From: Ophiocordyceps camponoti-saundersi (nom. inval.)
Lineage: Eukaryota > Ascomycota > Sordariomycetes > Hypocreales > Ophiocordycipitaceae
Assembly: GCA_003339415.1 (NCBI GenBank)
Contig: PDHQ01000011.1
Span: 186,001-250,000, forward strand
Length of the DNA: 64,000 nt
Direction of reading: 5' to 3'
Positions 1 through 10,776 of this stretch are shown in pieces. Below the pieces are notes generated by a model. That model was not told where the DNA came from, ran no database searches, and saw only the letters and a program-made list of their open reading frames with translations. Position numbers and translations under genes: made by a program. How positions within the stretch are numbered: the stretch's first letter is position 1; each line of letters begins with the position of its first letter.

Positions 1-1016
1 TCGGGGCCGAAGCGGGCGCCGGACCCGCTCAAGTTTGATGCTCACAACCCGACGCACTTTGGCTTCATCGTGGCGGCGGCGAATCTGCACGCCTTTAACT
101 TTAACATCAAGCCGGTTGGCACAGACCAGGCCTTTTATGTGCGGGAGCTGGACAATGTCATTGTACCCGACTTTACGCCAGACGCCAACGTTAGAATTCA
201 GGCGGATGACAAGGAGCCGGTGGGTGACTCGTTTTGCCTTGTCTCGGATTCTTGCCACTTGTGACTGACCAGATGAATACAAAGGACCCCAATGCCGGCT
301 CGAGCTCCGACGACGGCGATGAACTCAATAAGCTCATGGCGGCCATCCCGTCGGCTAAAACGCTCGCGGGCTTCCAGCTGCAACCTGTGGAGTTCGAAAA
401 GGATGACGATTCCAACCACCACATCGATTTCATAACGGCGTGCAGTAATTTGCGGGCGGAAAACTATAAGATCGAGGCGGCAGATCGACACAAGACCAAG
501 TTCATTGCTGGGAAGATCATCCCGGCCATCGCGACAACGACGGCACTGGTGACAGGTCTGGTGATCCTGGAGCTCTACAAGGTAGTCGACGGCAAGAAGG
601 ACTTGGAGCAGTACAAAAACGGTTTCGTCAATCTGGCGCTGCCGTTCTTTGGCTTCAGCGAGCCGATCCAGAGTCCCAAGGTGGAATACCAAGGCCGGGA
701 TGGCAAGGTGACTCTGGACAAGATATGGGACCGGTTCGAGATGGACGACGTGACATTGCAGGAGCTGCTCGACTACTTCAAGGCCAAGGGGTTGGAAGTG
801 GGGATGCTCAGTTCGGGCGTCAGCCTGCTGTATGCCAGCTTCTTCCCGCCATCGAAGCTGCGTGACCGATACAGCATGAAACTCAGCCAGCTCGTGGAGA
901 CGATCTCGAAGAAGCCGATTCCAGCGCATCAGAAGGAGGTCATCTTCGAAATTGTTGCCGAAGATCTGGCCGAGGAGGACGTCGAGGTGCCTTATATCAA
1001 GGTGAAGGTGCGCTAG
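1..1016 (+). CDS. uba1: Ubiquitin-activating enzyme E1, C-terminal part (truncated by window start)
   Basis: The enzyme activates ubiquitin with ATP and passes it from its catalytic cysteine to E2 enzymes in cytosol and nucleus. Only the last 316 or so residues are present; the adenylation domains and catalytic Cys lie upstream of the window. Reading starts in frame at base 1 ([13 protein letters not shown]), passes a short acidic stretch ([17 protein letters not shown]) and ends in the ubiquitin-fold domain that recruits E2 ([16 protein letters not shown] through [11 protein letters not shown]). One GT-AG intron at 220-284 restores EPDPNAGSS across the junction. The stop is TAG at 1014-1016. 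Family identity is very clear and housekeeping; nothing looks damaged. Confidence 0.95.
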
Positions 1017-1298
1017 AAAGGAGAGGATGACAGGGAGAGACGATGGAGGGAAAAGAAGAGTTATGGTCAGCGAAGGGACGGAGACTCAGCGGAGAGAGAG
1101 AAAGCCGGCTGCTACTTCTTGTTGTCGTTAGCTGGAAGCGCACATAGACGACGGATGAATACAGTGTTTTGAGTATGAGTTCGTACGGAGACGCGCTTGT
1201 CTCGATGACGTGTGACGCAAACATCCGTAGTTGCTATTTATTGATCATCCTGTGCATCAGAGAATAAGCCAGCAAGCAAGCATAGAGATCAAGAGACG

Positions 1299-2637
1299 AT
1301 GGTAAGAGAGAGAGACGAGCAGCGGCGAGAGTAAGGCTTCCTCCTTGACTAAGGCGAGACGACAGACGACGAGCATCACAGACTGGGTGCGGCCGAGCGA
1401 TCCGAGCGGCGAGTTCAAGCGACAGACGAGTGCGTTTCGCGATAGCATCTCGCGCAAGGAGGGGGCAGCGTATCCTCCAGCACGAGGACGGTATCATCTC
1501 TACGTCAGCTATGCATGTCCATGGGTAAGAAAACAAAGGAGGCCAATTCCCTCAAGAGGCCGAAGGTATAGCTAAAGGAACGAAGGCGCATCGAACTCTC
1601 ATCGGGCGACGACTCAAGGGTCTCGAATCCATCATCTCCTTTTCCGTCGTCCACTGGCATCTCGGCGAGGGAGGCTGGCGCTTCGTACGAGGCGACGAGA
1701 AGAAGGCGGACGTACCCGGCGAGGCCGTCGTTCCGGACCCGGTTCCTGGCCATGAAGGCTTCGCTCGTCTGCGTGACGTCTATCGAGAGTCCGATCAGGG
1801 CTTTGAAGGACGCTGTACTGTGCCGGTGCTTTATGATATGCAGACGAAGAGGATTGTTAGCAATGAGAGCAGTGAGATTCTGCGCATGTTTGCTACTGAG
1901 GTGCGTGTGTGTGTGTGGTTTTATATGTACGAACGATGGACTGTTTGTTAACTCTCTACTTATCAGTTTGACGATCTCATCGACGCCAAGTATCGTTATG
2001 TCGTCCTCGTTCCGGATGGCTTGAGGGCCAAGATTGATGAGACCAATGATTGGACGTATGATCTTATCAATAATGGTGTTTACAAGTCTGGCTTTGCCAC
2101 CACTGCTGAGGCGTACGAGAAGAATGTTGTTGCGCTCTTCGAGGGACTTGATAAGGCTGAGGCACAGCTTGTGTCGTCGCGTCAGGATGGGCCTTTTTAC
2201 TTTGGAAAGGACCTTACCGAGGCTGATATCCGGCTGTGAGTGAAGATCTTGACTCTTCGTCCCCATCTCTCTCTCTTCTCTATCTCTTTCACCATAACGG
2301 CAATGGCTAGGTAACTAAATACTGAATGATGGGCTGTAGCTACGTGACGCTCGTGCGTTTCGACGTTGTCTACGTTCAGCACTTCAAATGCAACTTGCGC
2401 GATATTCGCTCGGGATACCCTGCTCTACACCGTTGGCTTCGTAACCTTTACTGGAAGCACGAGGCGTTCGGTCAGACGACTCAGTTTGAGCATATCAAGT
2501 GGCATTATACCCGGAGTCATACCCAGATTAACCCCCATTCCATCACTCCGCTTGGCCCGGTGCCGGATATCTTGCCGCTTGATGACGAGGTGCCGGCTGT
2601 GAAGGCTGCTGTGGAGGAGGAGAGGCAAAAGAAATAA
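1299..2637 (+). CDS. ECM4: Glutathionyl-hydroquinone reductase / ECM4-type glutathione S-transferase
   Basis: Xi/omega-type glutathione transferases reduce glutathionyl-hydroquinones with glutathione in the cytosol. The spliced protein is 347 residues, normal for the family. Near the N-terminus it reads [17 protein letters not shown] and [12 protein letters not shown], where the CPWA cysteine is the expected nucleophile. The C-terminal helical domain ([37 protein letters not shown]) is also typical. Introns read as 1302-1365, 1525-1585, 1901-1966 and 2236-2339. The first coding exon would be the ATG alone (1299-1301), followed directly by GTAAGA; the next exon begins TTSITDWV, which matches the usual N-terminus. 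No in-frame ATG lies downstream before the conserved region, which supports this start. Confidence 0.9.
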
Positions 2638-2971
2638 GGGTTGGGGGTAAGACAAGGAATGGAGGCTGAGAAATGTCTGTCCAGTACACGAGGGAGGAGT
2701 ACAAGTGTGTAAGTGTGAGGACCGATTGGCAACATGGTATGAAATCGTTCGTCAATCGATATATACGGAACTCTTGCTCTGCTGGATAATATTCTCCTTT
2801 TCATATATCATGACGTCGACGGGTGTTTACGAACTCACAGAGTGTGGACACTTGTCTCGCGCTGAGACTGCCGTCACTCACTTTCCAACGGGAATGGGAT
2901 GGGGGCGGCTACGCTCTTCTGGAACTGCTCCGAGTGGCTGACGGGAGAGAAGAGAGTACAGGCTTCAGCTC
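2638..2971. other. Intergenic, no gene seen
   Basis: This is the 3' flank of the ECM4-type gene and the upstream flank of the broken PNP-ankyrin gene. It holds purine-rich sequence and no convincing ORF, tRNA or repeat. Confidence 0.5.
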
Positions 2972-5623
2972 GTGCTTACAGGCAGAACGCGGGGAAGAGC
3001 CAGCAAGGATAACTCACGATGTAGGAGAGAGAGAGGGAGAGAGGGAGAGGAAGAGAGCATTCGAATCAACTACGGAGCTGTCTCAACCCGGACAGACCTG
3101 CCCAGCCCAAACGACTACAGCGTGGGATGGATCTGCGCCGTCACCACCGAGTATGTAGCCGCCCAAGCCATGCTCGACGAAAGGCACCCAGGGCCGTCCT
3201 CGGTGGCCCAAAACGACAACAACGACTACACTCTGGGCAGAATGGGTCACCACAACGTCGTCATAGCCGTCCTCCCCGACGGCGAGTACGGGACATCGTC
3301 AGCGGCGACGGTGGCGCGAGATCTACTGCACAGCTTCGCGAGCGTGAGGGTCGGTCTCATGGTCGGCATCGGCGGAGGCGCTCCGAGCTCACGACATGAT
3401 ATCCGGCTAGGAGACATCGTCGTCAGCTCTTTGGGTCGCGGTCAGGGCGGCGTATTTCAATTCGACTTTGGAAAAGCCGTGCAGGATTGCGACTTTCAGG
3501 AGACGGGCTTCCTGAACCAACCTCCTCAGCTTCTCCGAACGGCTGTTAGTGGTCTCGCGGCGCAGTATGAAGGAGAAGGGCATCAGCTTGATGAGGTTGT
3601 GAAACAGGCTGTCGAGAAGAGGCCGAGGTTGCGCAGGAAATATAGCCGGCCGATGGCATCGACTGATCGACTATATAAGCCGGAAGTTCTTCACCCTCGA
3701 AGCGATGATTCTGGCTGTGCTACGATGTGTGGTGATGATCCTTCTAAACTTATACCGAGACATGGACGGACCGAGGAAGAAAGACGACCCGATGATTCAT
3801 TACGGGTTGATCGCCTCGTCTAATAGTCTTATGAAGGATGCTTCGATACGGGACTCTCTGGCTGCGAAGAAGGACGTCTTGTGTTTCGAGATGGAGGCGG
3901 CTGGCTTGATGAATCACTTCCCTTGTCTTGTTGTCCGCGGCATCTGCGACTATCCCTAACGTGGATCATCTGCGCAAAGCGACGTTTAACTACCTTTGAA
4001 CTTCAGCACGCCCTCGCCACAGAAGTCGGTCATGCCGATTTCCAACGAGATAACATCTCAGATGTTGAAGATATCGTGTCTGCCTGTGCTGGTCTCATCA
4101 CCATCGACAAGGAGAGCGACATCGTTCGGCTGGTTCACTACACGGCACAGAAGTACTTTGACCGAGAGCAGAGCACCTGGTTCCCCGACGCAGATGACAT
4201 GGTGTCGACGACCTGCGTCGCCTATCTCTCCTTCAGCGTGTTCGAAACCGGATCCTGCCAGACGCGTGATGAGTTTGAGAAACGACTGGAGAGATATCGA
4301 CTCTATCGTTACGCTGCCATCTGGTGGGGGTTTCACGCCCGCGCCTCCTCGGCCTTGCCGTATGGAGTTTTGGCCTTCTTACAATCTAAGCCCAAGGTCC
4401 AAGGCTCGAGTCAAGCCAGACTCGGTAGGTTCCAGCCATACGTTCGTACAACAGGCTTACACATGGCCATCAACTTCAAGATACAGGAAGCGGCGGATGT
4501 CCTCGTCGAGAGCGGACAGTATGTAGATGCAAGGGATCACGATGATCGGACGCCTCTTCATCTCGCCGCGGGGAAAGGATACGAAGCAGCTGTGAGGCTA
4601 CTTCTCGACAAGGGCGCCAACGACGCCTTGACTGAACGTAAAGGTTGGACGCCGCTGCTCTGGAATGGTCATCTGTCTATTGTACGGATGCTTCTCGACA
4701 AGGGCACGGATGTCTCCTTTGCAGACTTGAAAGGACGGACGTCGCTTCATCATGCCGTCGAGGACGGTCATGAAGCCGTTGTCTCGCTGCTCCTGGAAAT
4801 GGGGGCTGATGTCGAGCCGAAGAACAAGATGAATTATCCTTCGCCTCTGTCTTACGCGGCTGATTTTGGCTACGAGGCTATCGCGAGACTGCTTCTCGAC
4901 AAGGGTGCTGATGTTAACTTGACCGACTTTGACGGCCGGACGGCGCTTCATCTAGCCGCGGAGAAAGGACGTGAGGCCATGGTATTGCTTCTCCTCGAAA
5001 GAGGCGCCGATGCCGATCCCGCAAGTCAAAAGTGTCACTCGACGCCGCTGTCATTGGCCGCCAGACACGGGCACGAGGCTGTTGTGCGACTTCTTCTCGA
5101 GAGGGATGCGAAAGTCGATGCTAGAGATTGGATCCGTTACCGGACTCCGCTATCCTGGGCTTCCGAACAAGGAAACGAGCCCGTGATACGGCTTCTTCTG
5201 GACAAGGGAGCCGATGCTGAATCGATGGATGACGTTTATCACCGGAAGCCTATTTCCTGGGCCATCACAGCACTTTTGTCCCACGAGAGCGAAACGGAAT
5301 TCGAGATGGAACCGACGGATAGGTTCTCTAATAGGACTTGTGTCACTTCGGATATTGGTCTGAAGTATGAGGCTGCTATGCGTCTGATTCTCCAGAGGGG
5401 GAGCGATATTGATGACGGCGATGACGACGACGTGACGTGGAGAGACGCGGAGAAACTACTCCTCTGGGCTGCGGCGAGGGCACAGGACGCTATCGTACGG
5501 CTTCTTCTCGACAGGAGCAAGAATGGCCTGGGAGGGACGCCGTTGGCTTTTGCTGCTGCGGAAGGGAACTTGGCGCTTATGAGGCTGCTGAAGAATCGGG
5601 GAGGACAAGATCGACTTATATGA
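2972..5623 (+). pseudogene. Nucleoside-phosphorylase / ankyrin STAND-type protein with NACHT domain deleted and frameshifts
   Basis: The 5' third encodes a PNP/UDP phosphorylase-like sensor domain (SVGWICAVTTEYVAAQAML, GLMVGIGGGAP, DIRLGDIVVS, GVFQFDFGK, QETGFLNQPP). The frame shifts by one base near 3775-3785, then continues as [27 protein letters not shown] and VVRGICDYP to a stop at 3957-3959. In the shifted frame the post-NACHT helical region follows at once (WIICAKRRLTTFELQHALATE, RLVHYTAQKYF), then about nine to ten ankyrin repeats with LHLAAGKGYEAAVRLLLDKGA-like units to 5623. Related fungal proteins carry a NACHT NTPase of roughly 400 residues between these parts; here it is absent. 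No in-frame ATG precedes the PNP domain. The repeat at about 4645-4700 (GWTPLLWNGH) is also short by a few residues. Such proteins are proposed fungal NLR analogues in self/non-self recognition. I call it a pseudogene; a sequencing error could explain the frameshift but not the missing NACHT. Confidence 0.8.
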
Positions 5624-5969
5624 CTGTGTTTGGCATTTTGCATGTGTGAATTCATTGTATTCTCCGTGGCTTAACTATACTGCCCTGTTCTATTCACTAC
5701 CTTCGTGTATATCTTTTATCAGGCATGTTCCGGACGTCGAGGGAGAGTGTTGGGTTGAAGACGCCTTTGCTAGTATACAAGACAGACACTCGGGCAAGCA
5801 AAGGAGAACAATAGAACAAAGCGACATGTCTCTAAGTTCATCAGATGCTTGGAAACCATCGTGCAGAACTCAAGAGTTACAGTTTCATCCTTGGTTCAAG
5901 AGTCTTCTGTCTAGGATGGTACCCAAGAACCCATCACATCCGATCCTCCTCTGCAGCCGGAACCATCCC
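5624..5969. other. Intergenic, no gene seen
   Basis: Sequence between the ankyrin remnant and the small minus-strand ORF. Short overlapping ORFs here show no family resemblance or signal peptide. Confidence 0.4.
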
Positions 5970-6200
5970 TCATTTCCGATTTACATTCTGATAATATTTC
6001 GATATGTAGTACTTCTGAGAAGAAGCTGGTAGCTTGCTCTTTGCCTGGGAAATACAACGCGTCAGCTGTGATTCCAGACCGTGCGTGATGGGAGCGTTGC
6101 TGGGACTCTTCTCAACCTCGATTTCCCCCGCCGGCGCTGGCAAGGCGAAGGCATAGGATGTCGAAAGCACCAAGGATGCAATGATCATGACCATCTTCAT
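5970..6200 (-). CDS. Putative small secreted protein, 76 aa
   Basis: I do not recognise the family. The ATG at 6200 (MKMVMIIASLVLSTSYAFA) starts a plausible signal peptide ending near ALPAPA. A short mature chain with GEIEVEKSPSNAPITHG and a basic, Tyr-rich tail (SSQKYYISKYYQNVNRK) follows. The upstream part of the open frame (6201-6356) lacks secretion features, so the internal ATG is preferred. An alternative 3' exon cannot be excluded. A single cysteine and the lack of homology make function unguessable. It lies in a run of accessory genes encoding secreted products. Confidence 0.4.
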   Translation of the reverse strand: MKMVMIIASLVLSTSYAFALPAPAGEIEVEKSPSNAPITHGLESQLTRCISQAKSKLPASSQKYYISKYYQNVNRK

Positions 6201-7102
6201 CGTAGCTTGTAGAAGGGAATCAAGACCTAAAAAAAAAAACTCGGTATGGGAAAATCGGTGATGAGCAGAAGCAGTGGTTGAAGGAGTTGGTTGGTGGAAA
6301 GACTTGAAGAACAGACAGGAGTGTTTGCTGGGATAAAAGGTGAGGGCGTCGAACATCGAGTTTAAGTAGTTTTTTTACAAGACGGAGAGATTACATGTCG
6401 TGACCAAATTCGTGTAGGCGTGTAACATGAGCGAGACGAGCCATCGGTCGTTCACGATAGTTGCTGTCAACGTCGGATAGAATCAGCACTCATCACAAGG
6501 GTTCCTTATCTAATATTAGAGGAAGTTCTATTTAGAAATCCTCGTAAATGCTTAAAGATAATTCTTAAGCCCACGATGACCGTCATGTGCTTTATACTGA
6601 ATACGAGAAACTCACGATTACAAGGTTTCGTCTGAGGGTCACGAGGGCGAAGCTGACAGAAGAAGTAGGAGTTAGAACGGGCACACACACATAGAGACAC
6701 ACAACTTACACCGTACTGAGCACTCAGGGAATCCCCTTATCTAACCTGCTAGACGGACCGTGTTACACCCATCTATCCCGTTCCCTCCTATACCGATACA
6801 CCTAGTCATTCCGTCATGACATCTACCGGAATCTACCTAGGTAGCTATTATTAGCGACACCTAGGATCCAGGGTTGTATTTAGGAGAGGCAGATGATGTC
6901 GACTCATATCTATCTAGGTAGTTACTAGGCAGCAGTTCATATCAAGGTGTCGGCCTCTATGACATGCACGATGCGGGAGTCATGACGCAGAGGTATTACC
7001 CGTATGTCATAGGCTCGTGTCCGGTGCCTCATATAATCCATCATATGATGACGACGGAAGAGAGTAGAGTATAGCAAACCATCCCCTTTTCATCTGCTGG
7101 GT
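6201..7102. other. Intergenic upstream of the UstYa-family gene, no gene seen
   Basis: About 900 bp containing several copies of a CCTAGGTAG-like motif between 6830 and 6930. No ORF with coding character was found on either strand. It probably holds the divergent promoters of the small secreted ORF and the UstYa-family gene. Confidence 0.4.
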
Positions 7103-8279
7103 ATGACATCCCAAGAAAGGAACCAACAAGTGAAAGCTGTGAATACATACTTGACCATGACTCCTCTATTCGGGCATGGCTACTCGTCGCTATCGTCTGC
7201 CGATCATCTTAGCGATGACGATACTCGGCAGGATACCGCACGGAGACGAAAGCTTCACCAGCGAATACTCCAAACCGCCGTCTTGGTTACAATCACTCTC
7301 GTGGCCTTTTCGCTTGGTCTTGCTACAGGCTCTATGAGCGCTTGTATTTCGACAAACGAGTTCGCTTCAGAAGTGGCTTGGTGTGAGAAGCATTCCGATT
7401 CTTTCTTCAGCCACAAAAAGCTTGACAACTCACAAACAGATAGCAGAGGAACTGCCTCCTTTCAAGAGAAGACCGACGCGGTTCAACGGCTCTTTCGAGT
7501 TCTCCGGTCCATATCGTGGCCCTCCGAGCCCAGAGATAGACCGCGAATGGGACCGGTTCTCAAGCAATCGTAAGGACCTGGTTTTTCTCAGACTCGCGAT
7601 GAAGAAGCTGACGGTGAGACTGGGGACGTGATAGCCTGGATCGATGGCACGGCTTCGTTAATCTCAGTTGGAGAGCAAGACATTGCCCGCGCCAATAAAA
7701 CCTCGGATCACGACTGGTTCAACACGACGGTTCGATATGGCGCAGTCAATGGCGGAGGGTACATGGCCACGTTGGAGCTGTTCCATCAGATGCACTGTCT
7801 GGTAGGCATCGACTAAACAAACGCCCGCTCCTGGGTTTAGGACTCTTGAATCACAGATCGACCGCTAAACTCTTTTACACTGACAGAACATGCTCCGAAA
7901 AGCTGTCCACAACGACTACTATGAGGAACTACGACCGTTACCCAACGGGACGTATCCTCATCTCCTCCAGACTCATCTCGGTTCGTAAACTCCAATGGAA
8001 GAAAGCTTGTCAGTCGCGTACATGCTCATTCTTGTCGATGCCTCAGATCATTGTATCGAGGTCCTCCGTCAGGTTCTCAGCTGCAACGCTGACACGGGAC
8101 TGATTACCTTTCACTGGGTCAAGGACAACCCTGTTCCGTACCCCGACTTCAACACTTGGCACCAGTGTCGAGACCCCGAGCAGGTTCTGGCCTGGTCCGA
8201 GGCGAGAGAGGCTCCGATTGTAGAGAAGGTGCAGAAGGGTTTGTTTGATGGCGTTGTTGAGATGCCGACTCCGCCTTGA
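7103..8279 (+). CDS. UstYa-family (DUF3328) oxidase-like membrane protein
   Basis: UstYa-family proteins catalyse oxidative cyclisation, chlorination or other tailoring in fungal ribosomal-peptide and other secondary pathways. The spliced product is 299 residues in five exons: 7103-7382, 7444-7569, 7635-7801, 7887-7980 and 8047-8279. A single membrane segment lies near residues 53-75 (RILQTAVLVTITLVAFSLG). The core has FNGSFEFSGPYRGPPSPEID and SNPWIDGTA. Both diagnostic HxxHC motifs are intact: HQMHC just before intron 3 and HLDHC rebuilt across intron 4. The protein ends with VLSCNADTGLITFHW and NTWHQCRDPEQVLAW. All phases close only with these introns, which removes an apparent frameshift near 7383. 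No peptide-precursor gene is obvious within 1 kb. A secreted metalloprotease with dibasic repeats follows on the same strand. Confidence 0.88.
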
Positions 8280-9346
8280 GGTTTGTTTACCATGCTCATG
8301 ACGTGATGATGGGGATTCTTATGATGTATGAGAGAGATGTCATATTGCGAGAGAACGTTCTAAACCAAAGAAAAACTCCCCTTTCCAAGATCGTTAATCT
8401 CTGATTGCTTTGTTAAAGGCCAGCCAGGCTGTCACCGGTTCGCTGAGACGCTCGTTGCGGTGGCGGATTTGAGCCCGACGGTGAAACCGGTTGAGAATGA
8501 ACGGTAAAAGACGATTGGTAGGATGGAAAATTAGAAAGTCAATAGTGTCAGGAGGCAATCAAAGTAAGGCGTTATTCCGGTGAGAATCTGGTAAATTGCT
8601 ACATAGGCATTGAAGCCAAAGGGCATAAACTAGGAGGAACCCTTCTGGAGATGGGGGTGAAGGAAGACTATAGAATGATGACACTTGACGGAATTTACGG
8701 CGGCGATTATCGAGTTTGATGGCATGTGAATGTTCAATTTACTAGACAGGTATAAGAGGATCGAGGTGCGCATAACAACTACTCGCGAGCCGACGGTGGC
8801 TCGTGCCCGAGGAGGTGGCAATGCACATCGTGACAGGCTTCCACGGCTCGCTCTGAAGATGGGCGTCACGAAACTATGGTAAGGTGCCATGACTGGAAAC
8901 CTTGTATTCGAATCATCCCCATTGGCGGCAGTGATTGACAGAGGTGATGATGGGCCTCGAACGATGACCTGTTGCAGCCAGATGAGCGCTGGATAGCGGC
9001 AAGTAGAGCATCGCCAGTTGTCCTGCTAATAGACCGGCAATGCCTCCTTCTTTTCACTGGATAGACTACTCCGCCTCATATCATCATTACATGCACTCTG
9101 GTTATTACGCAGAGGGTCACTGATGTTGTACGGGGCGACGATGGGTTTCTTTACTCAGTTCGTCTTAGTCTTCTCCCTCATTTTATATCGACAATCATGC
9201 CATCATTCCGCTGGCGGTCCATGACGAAGCAATGGAAGCCGAATATATATATATTGACAAGGTCCCGTCTCTCAGGAATCATTGTAGTGCTCTGCTCGAC
9301 ATCCCAGAGTTGTCAAGAAACCGTCATTCGCTGTTATTCTCTTGCC
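8280..9346. other. Intergenic, no gene seen apart from a TATA-like element
   Basis: About 1.07 kb between the UstYa-family and M43 genes. Short ORFs on both strands (for example 8630-8890 minus) lack family features. Only the AT-rich box near 9243 looks functional. Confidence 0.4.
9243..9254 (+). promoter_or_regulatory. TATA-like box upstream of the M43 protease gene
   Basis: An alternating AT run lies about 95-105 bp upstream of the ATG at 9347, a usual distance for a fungal core promoter. No other positional evidence is available. Confidence 0.35.
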
Positions 9347-10510
9347 ATGCTTCTCCCTTGGAAACTTGTCCTTGTCGCCGCCGGCGTCTCTGCCACGGCC
9401 GTTGCTGCTTTCGAAGCCGGCAGTAGCCCAGAACGGCTCTGCGCCACACGGGAGCCGCCGAAAGAGCTGGTCGCCAAGCATAGGGAGCTAGCTTTCGAAG
9501 AGAAGGCTCTTTACCGTCGCTTCAGCTCAAACGTCACTCTTCATCGTCGCGCGAGCTCAAACGTGACTCTTCACCGTCGCTCGAGCTCCAACGTGACTCT
9601 TCACCGTCGCTCCGGCTTCAACGCCACTCATTACCGTCGCGCTAGCTCAAACGTCCCAACGCCCATCGTTGTTGACGTCTATCCGCATGTCGTCGGACAG
9701 GGGAATGTACCGAGTGTAAGTCACAACTGGCCCGTCAAAGAAGACAAAAAAGGAGAGACTTTCCGGCTGATACTGACCTCTTACAGAACGAAACCGTCCA
9801 GAAACAGCTTGATGTGCTCCGTGATGCCTTCGCCCCAAGTCAAATCTCGTTCAACTTTCACCAAGTGAACTGGGCGCCGGATGAGGCGTGGAGTAACAGC
9901 AACGACACCAGAGCCATCATGAAGAAGCTTCACAAGGGTTCCAGAGACAGCCTGAATCTCTACTTTTCCGGGCCATCCAATCTCCTTGGGCGTAAACTCG
10001 CGGCCTTGTATCGGGACGAGAGTTCACTCACTCGCAACGAGCTCAAAACATCACACTTGGGCGTGTGTACGACGCCGACGGATTGGATCGCTGTCCAAGG
10101 CAAGGAGTTCCTGGACGGATGTATCATTCGATGGGATACCCTTCCGGGGGCTTCCAGGGGTTCCTTGGGCAAGGTCACAGTCCACGAGGTTGGACACTGG
10201 TTTGGCCTGCTTCATACCTTTTCGAAGAAGTGCGAAGATGACGGCGACATGGTGATGGACACCCCTGCCTCCAAGTACCAGGGTGACTCCTGTGACAAGC
10301 CCGTGGATACTTGTCCTCAACATGATGGGCTTGATCCGGTTCACAACTACATGAGCTACGTGAGCGAGTGAGTCATCGGATCTTTTGATGCCTCCTCCGT
10401 CATGTATTCGGCTGACGATGCGTTACAGCGAATGCGCGACTGAATTCACTCCGGGTCAGACTGAGCGTATGCATAAGCTCTGGTGGGAATACAGGGCCAA
10501 CGGTGCTTGA
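9347..10510 (+). CDS. Secreted M43 (pappalysin-type, MEP1-like) zinc metalloprotease with decapeptide repeats
   Basis: An extracellular metzincin that would cleave proteins outside the cell. The product is 343 residues from three exons with introns at 9716-9786 and 10368-10428. A signal peptide is clear (MLLPWKLVLVAAGVSATAVAA). The pro-region holds a perfect-period 10-residue repeat at about residues 59-98 (SSNVTLHRR units), each ending in Arg-Arg and carrying an N-x-T glycosylation sequon. The catalytic motif HEVGHWFGLLH starts at His256, with the Met-turn in NYMSYVSD. The C-terminus is DECATEFTPGQTERMHKLWW. Start choice: the open frame extends upstream, but only the ATG at 9347 gives a signal peptide. 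Such enzymes are abundant in animal- and plant-associated fungi. The repeat is not something I know from the family. Confidence 0.88.
9521..9658 (+). repeat. 30-bp coding tandem repeat (decapeptide ending Arg-Arg)
   Basis: Four full 30-bp units (9521-9640) plus a partial fifth lie in the M43 pro-region. Units differ by a few bases, mostly synonymous or conservative (NVTLHRR, NATHYRR). The dibasic ends are potential Kex2 sites. Confidence 0.85.
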
Positions 10511-10776
10511 GTTGAAGAGTTGCTCTTCTATAAAAGGCATGGAAGAACGACAAGGCTGAAAGAGGCGACGAGTCTCTTCAAGGACCCCTCTTCGGTTCCC
10601 ATAAGGGACGAATCAATTGCTATGAGCCTCGCTATGTGGAAAAAAAAAACAAAGAAGATCTATCTATCTATCCATCTATATACATGACATGTGAAGATTT
10701 GCCTCGACACGGAGGCATGAAACAAAAGGAACCAAAACCATTTATGCGGTTCACATGCTTTCTCCTTGATGGCCTC

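Noticed and set aside
198..929. 243-codon minus-strand ORF opposite the E1 gene
   Set aside because: Antisense shadow of a strongly conserved coding sequence.
7330..7450. Frameshift in the UstYa-family gene
   Set aside because: An intron at 7383-7443 with a GTGAGA donor and TAG acceptor restores the frame exactly; the gene looks intact.
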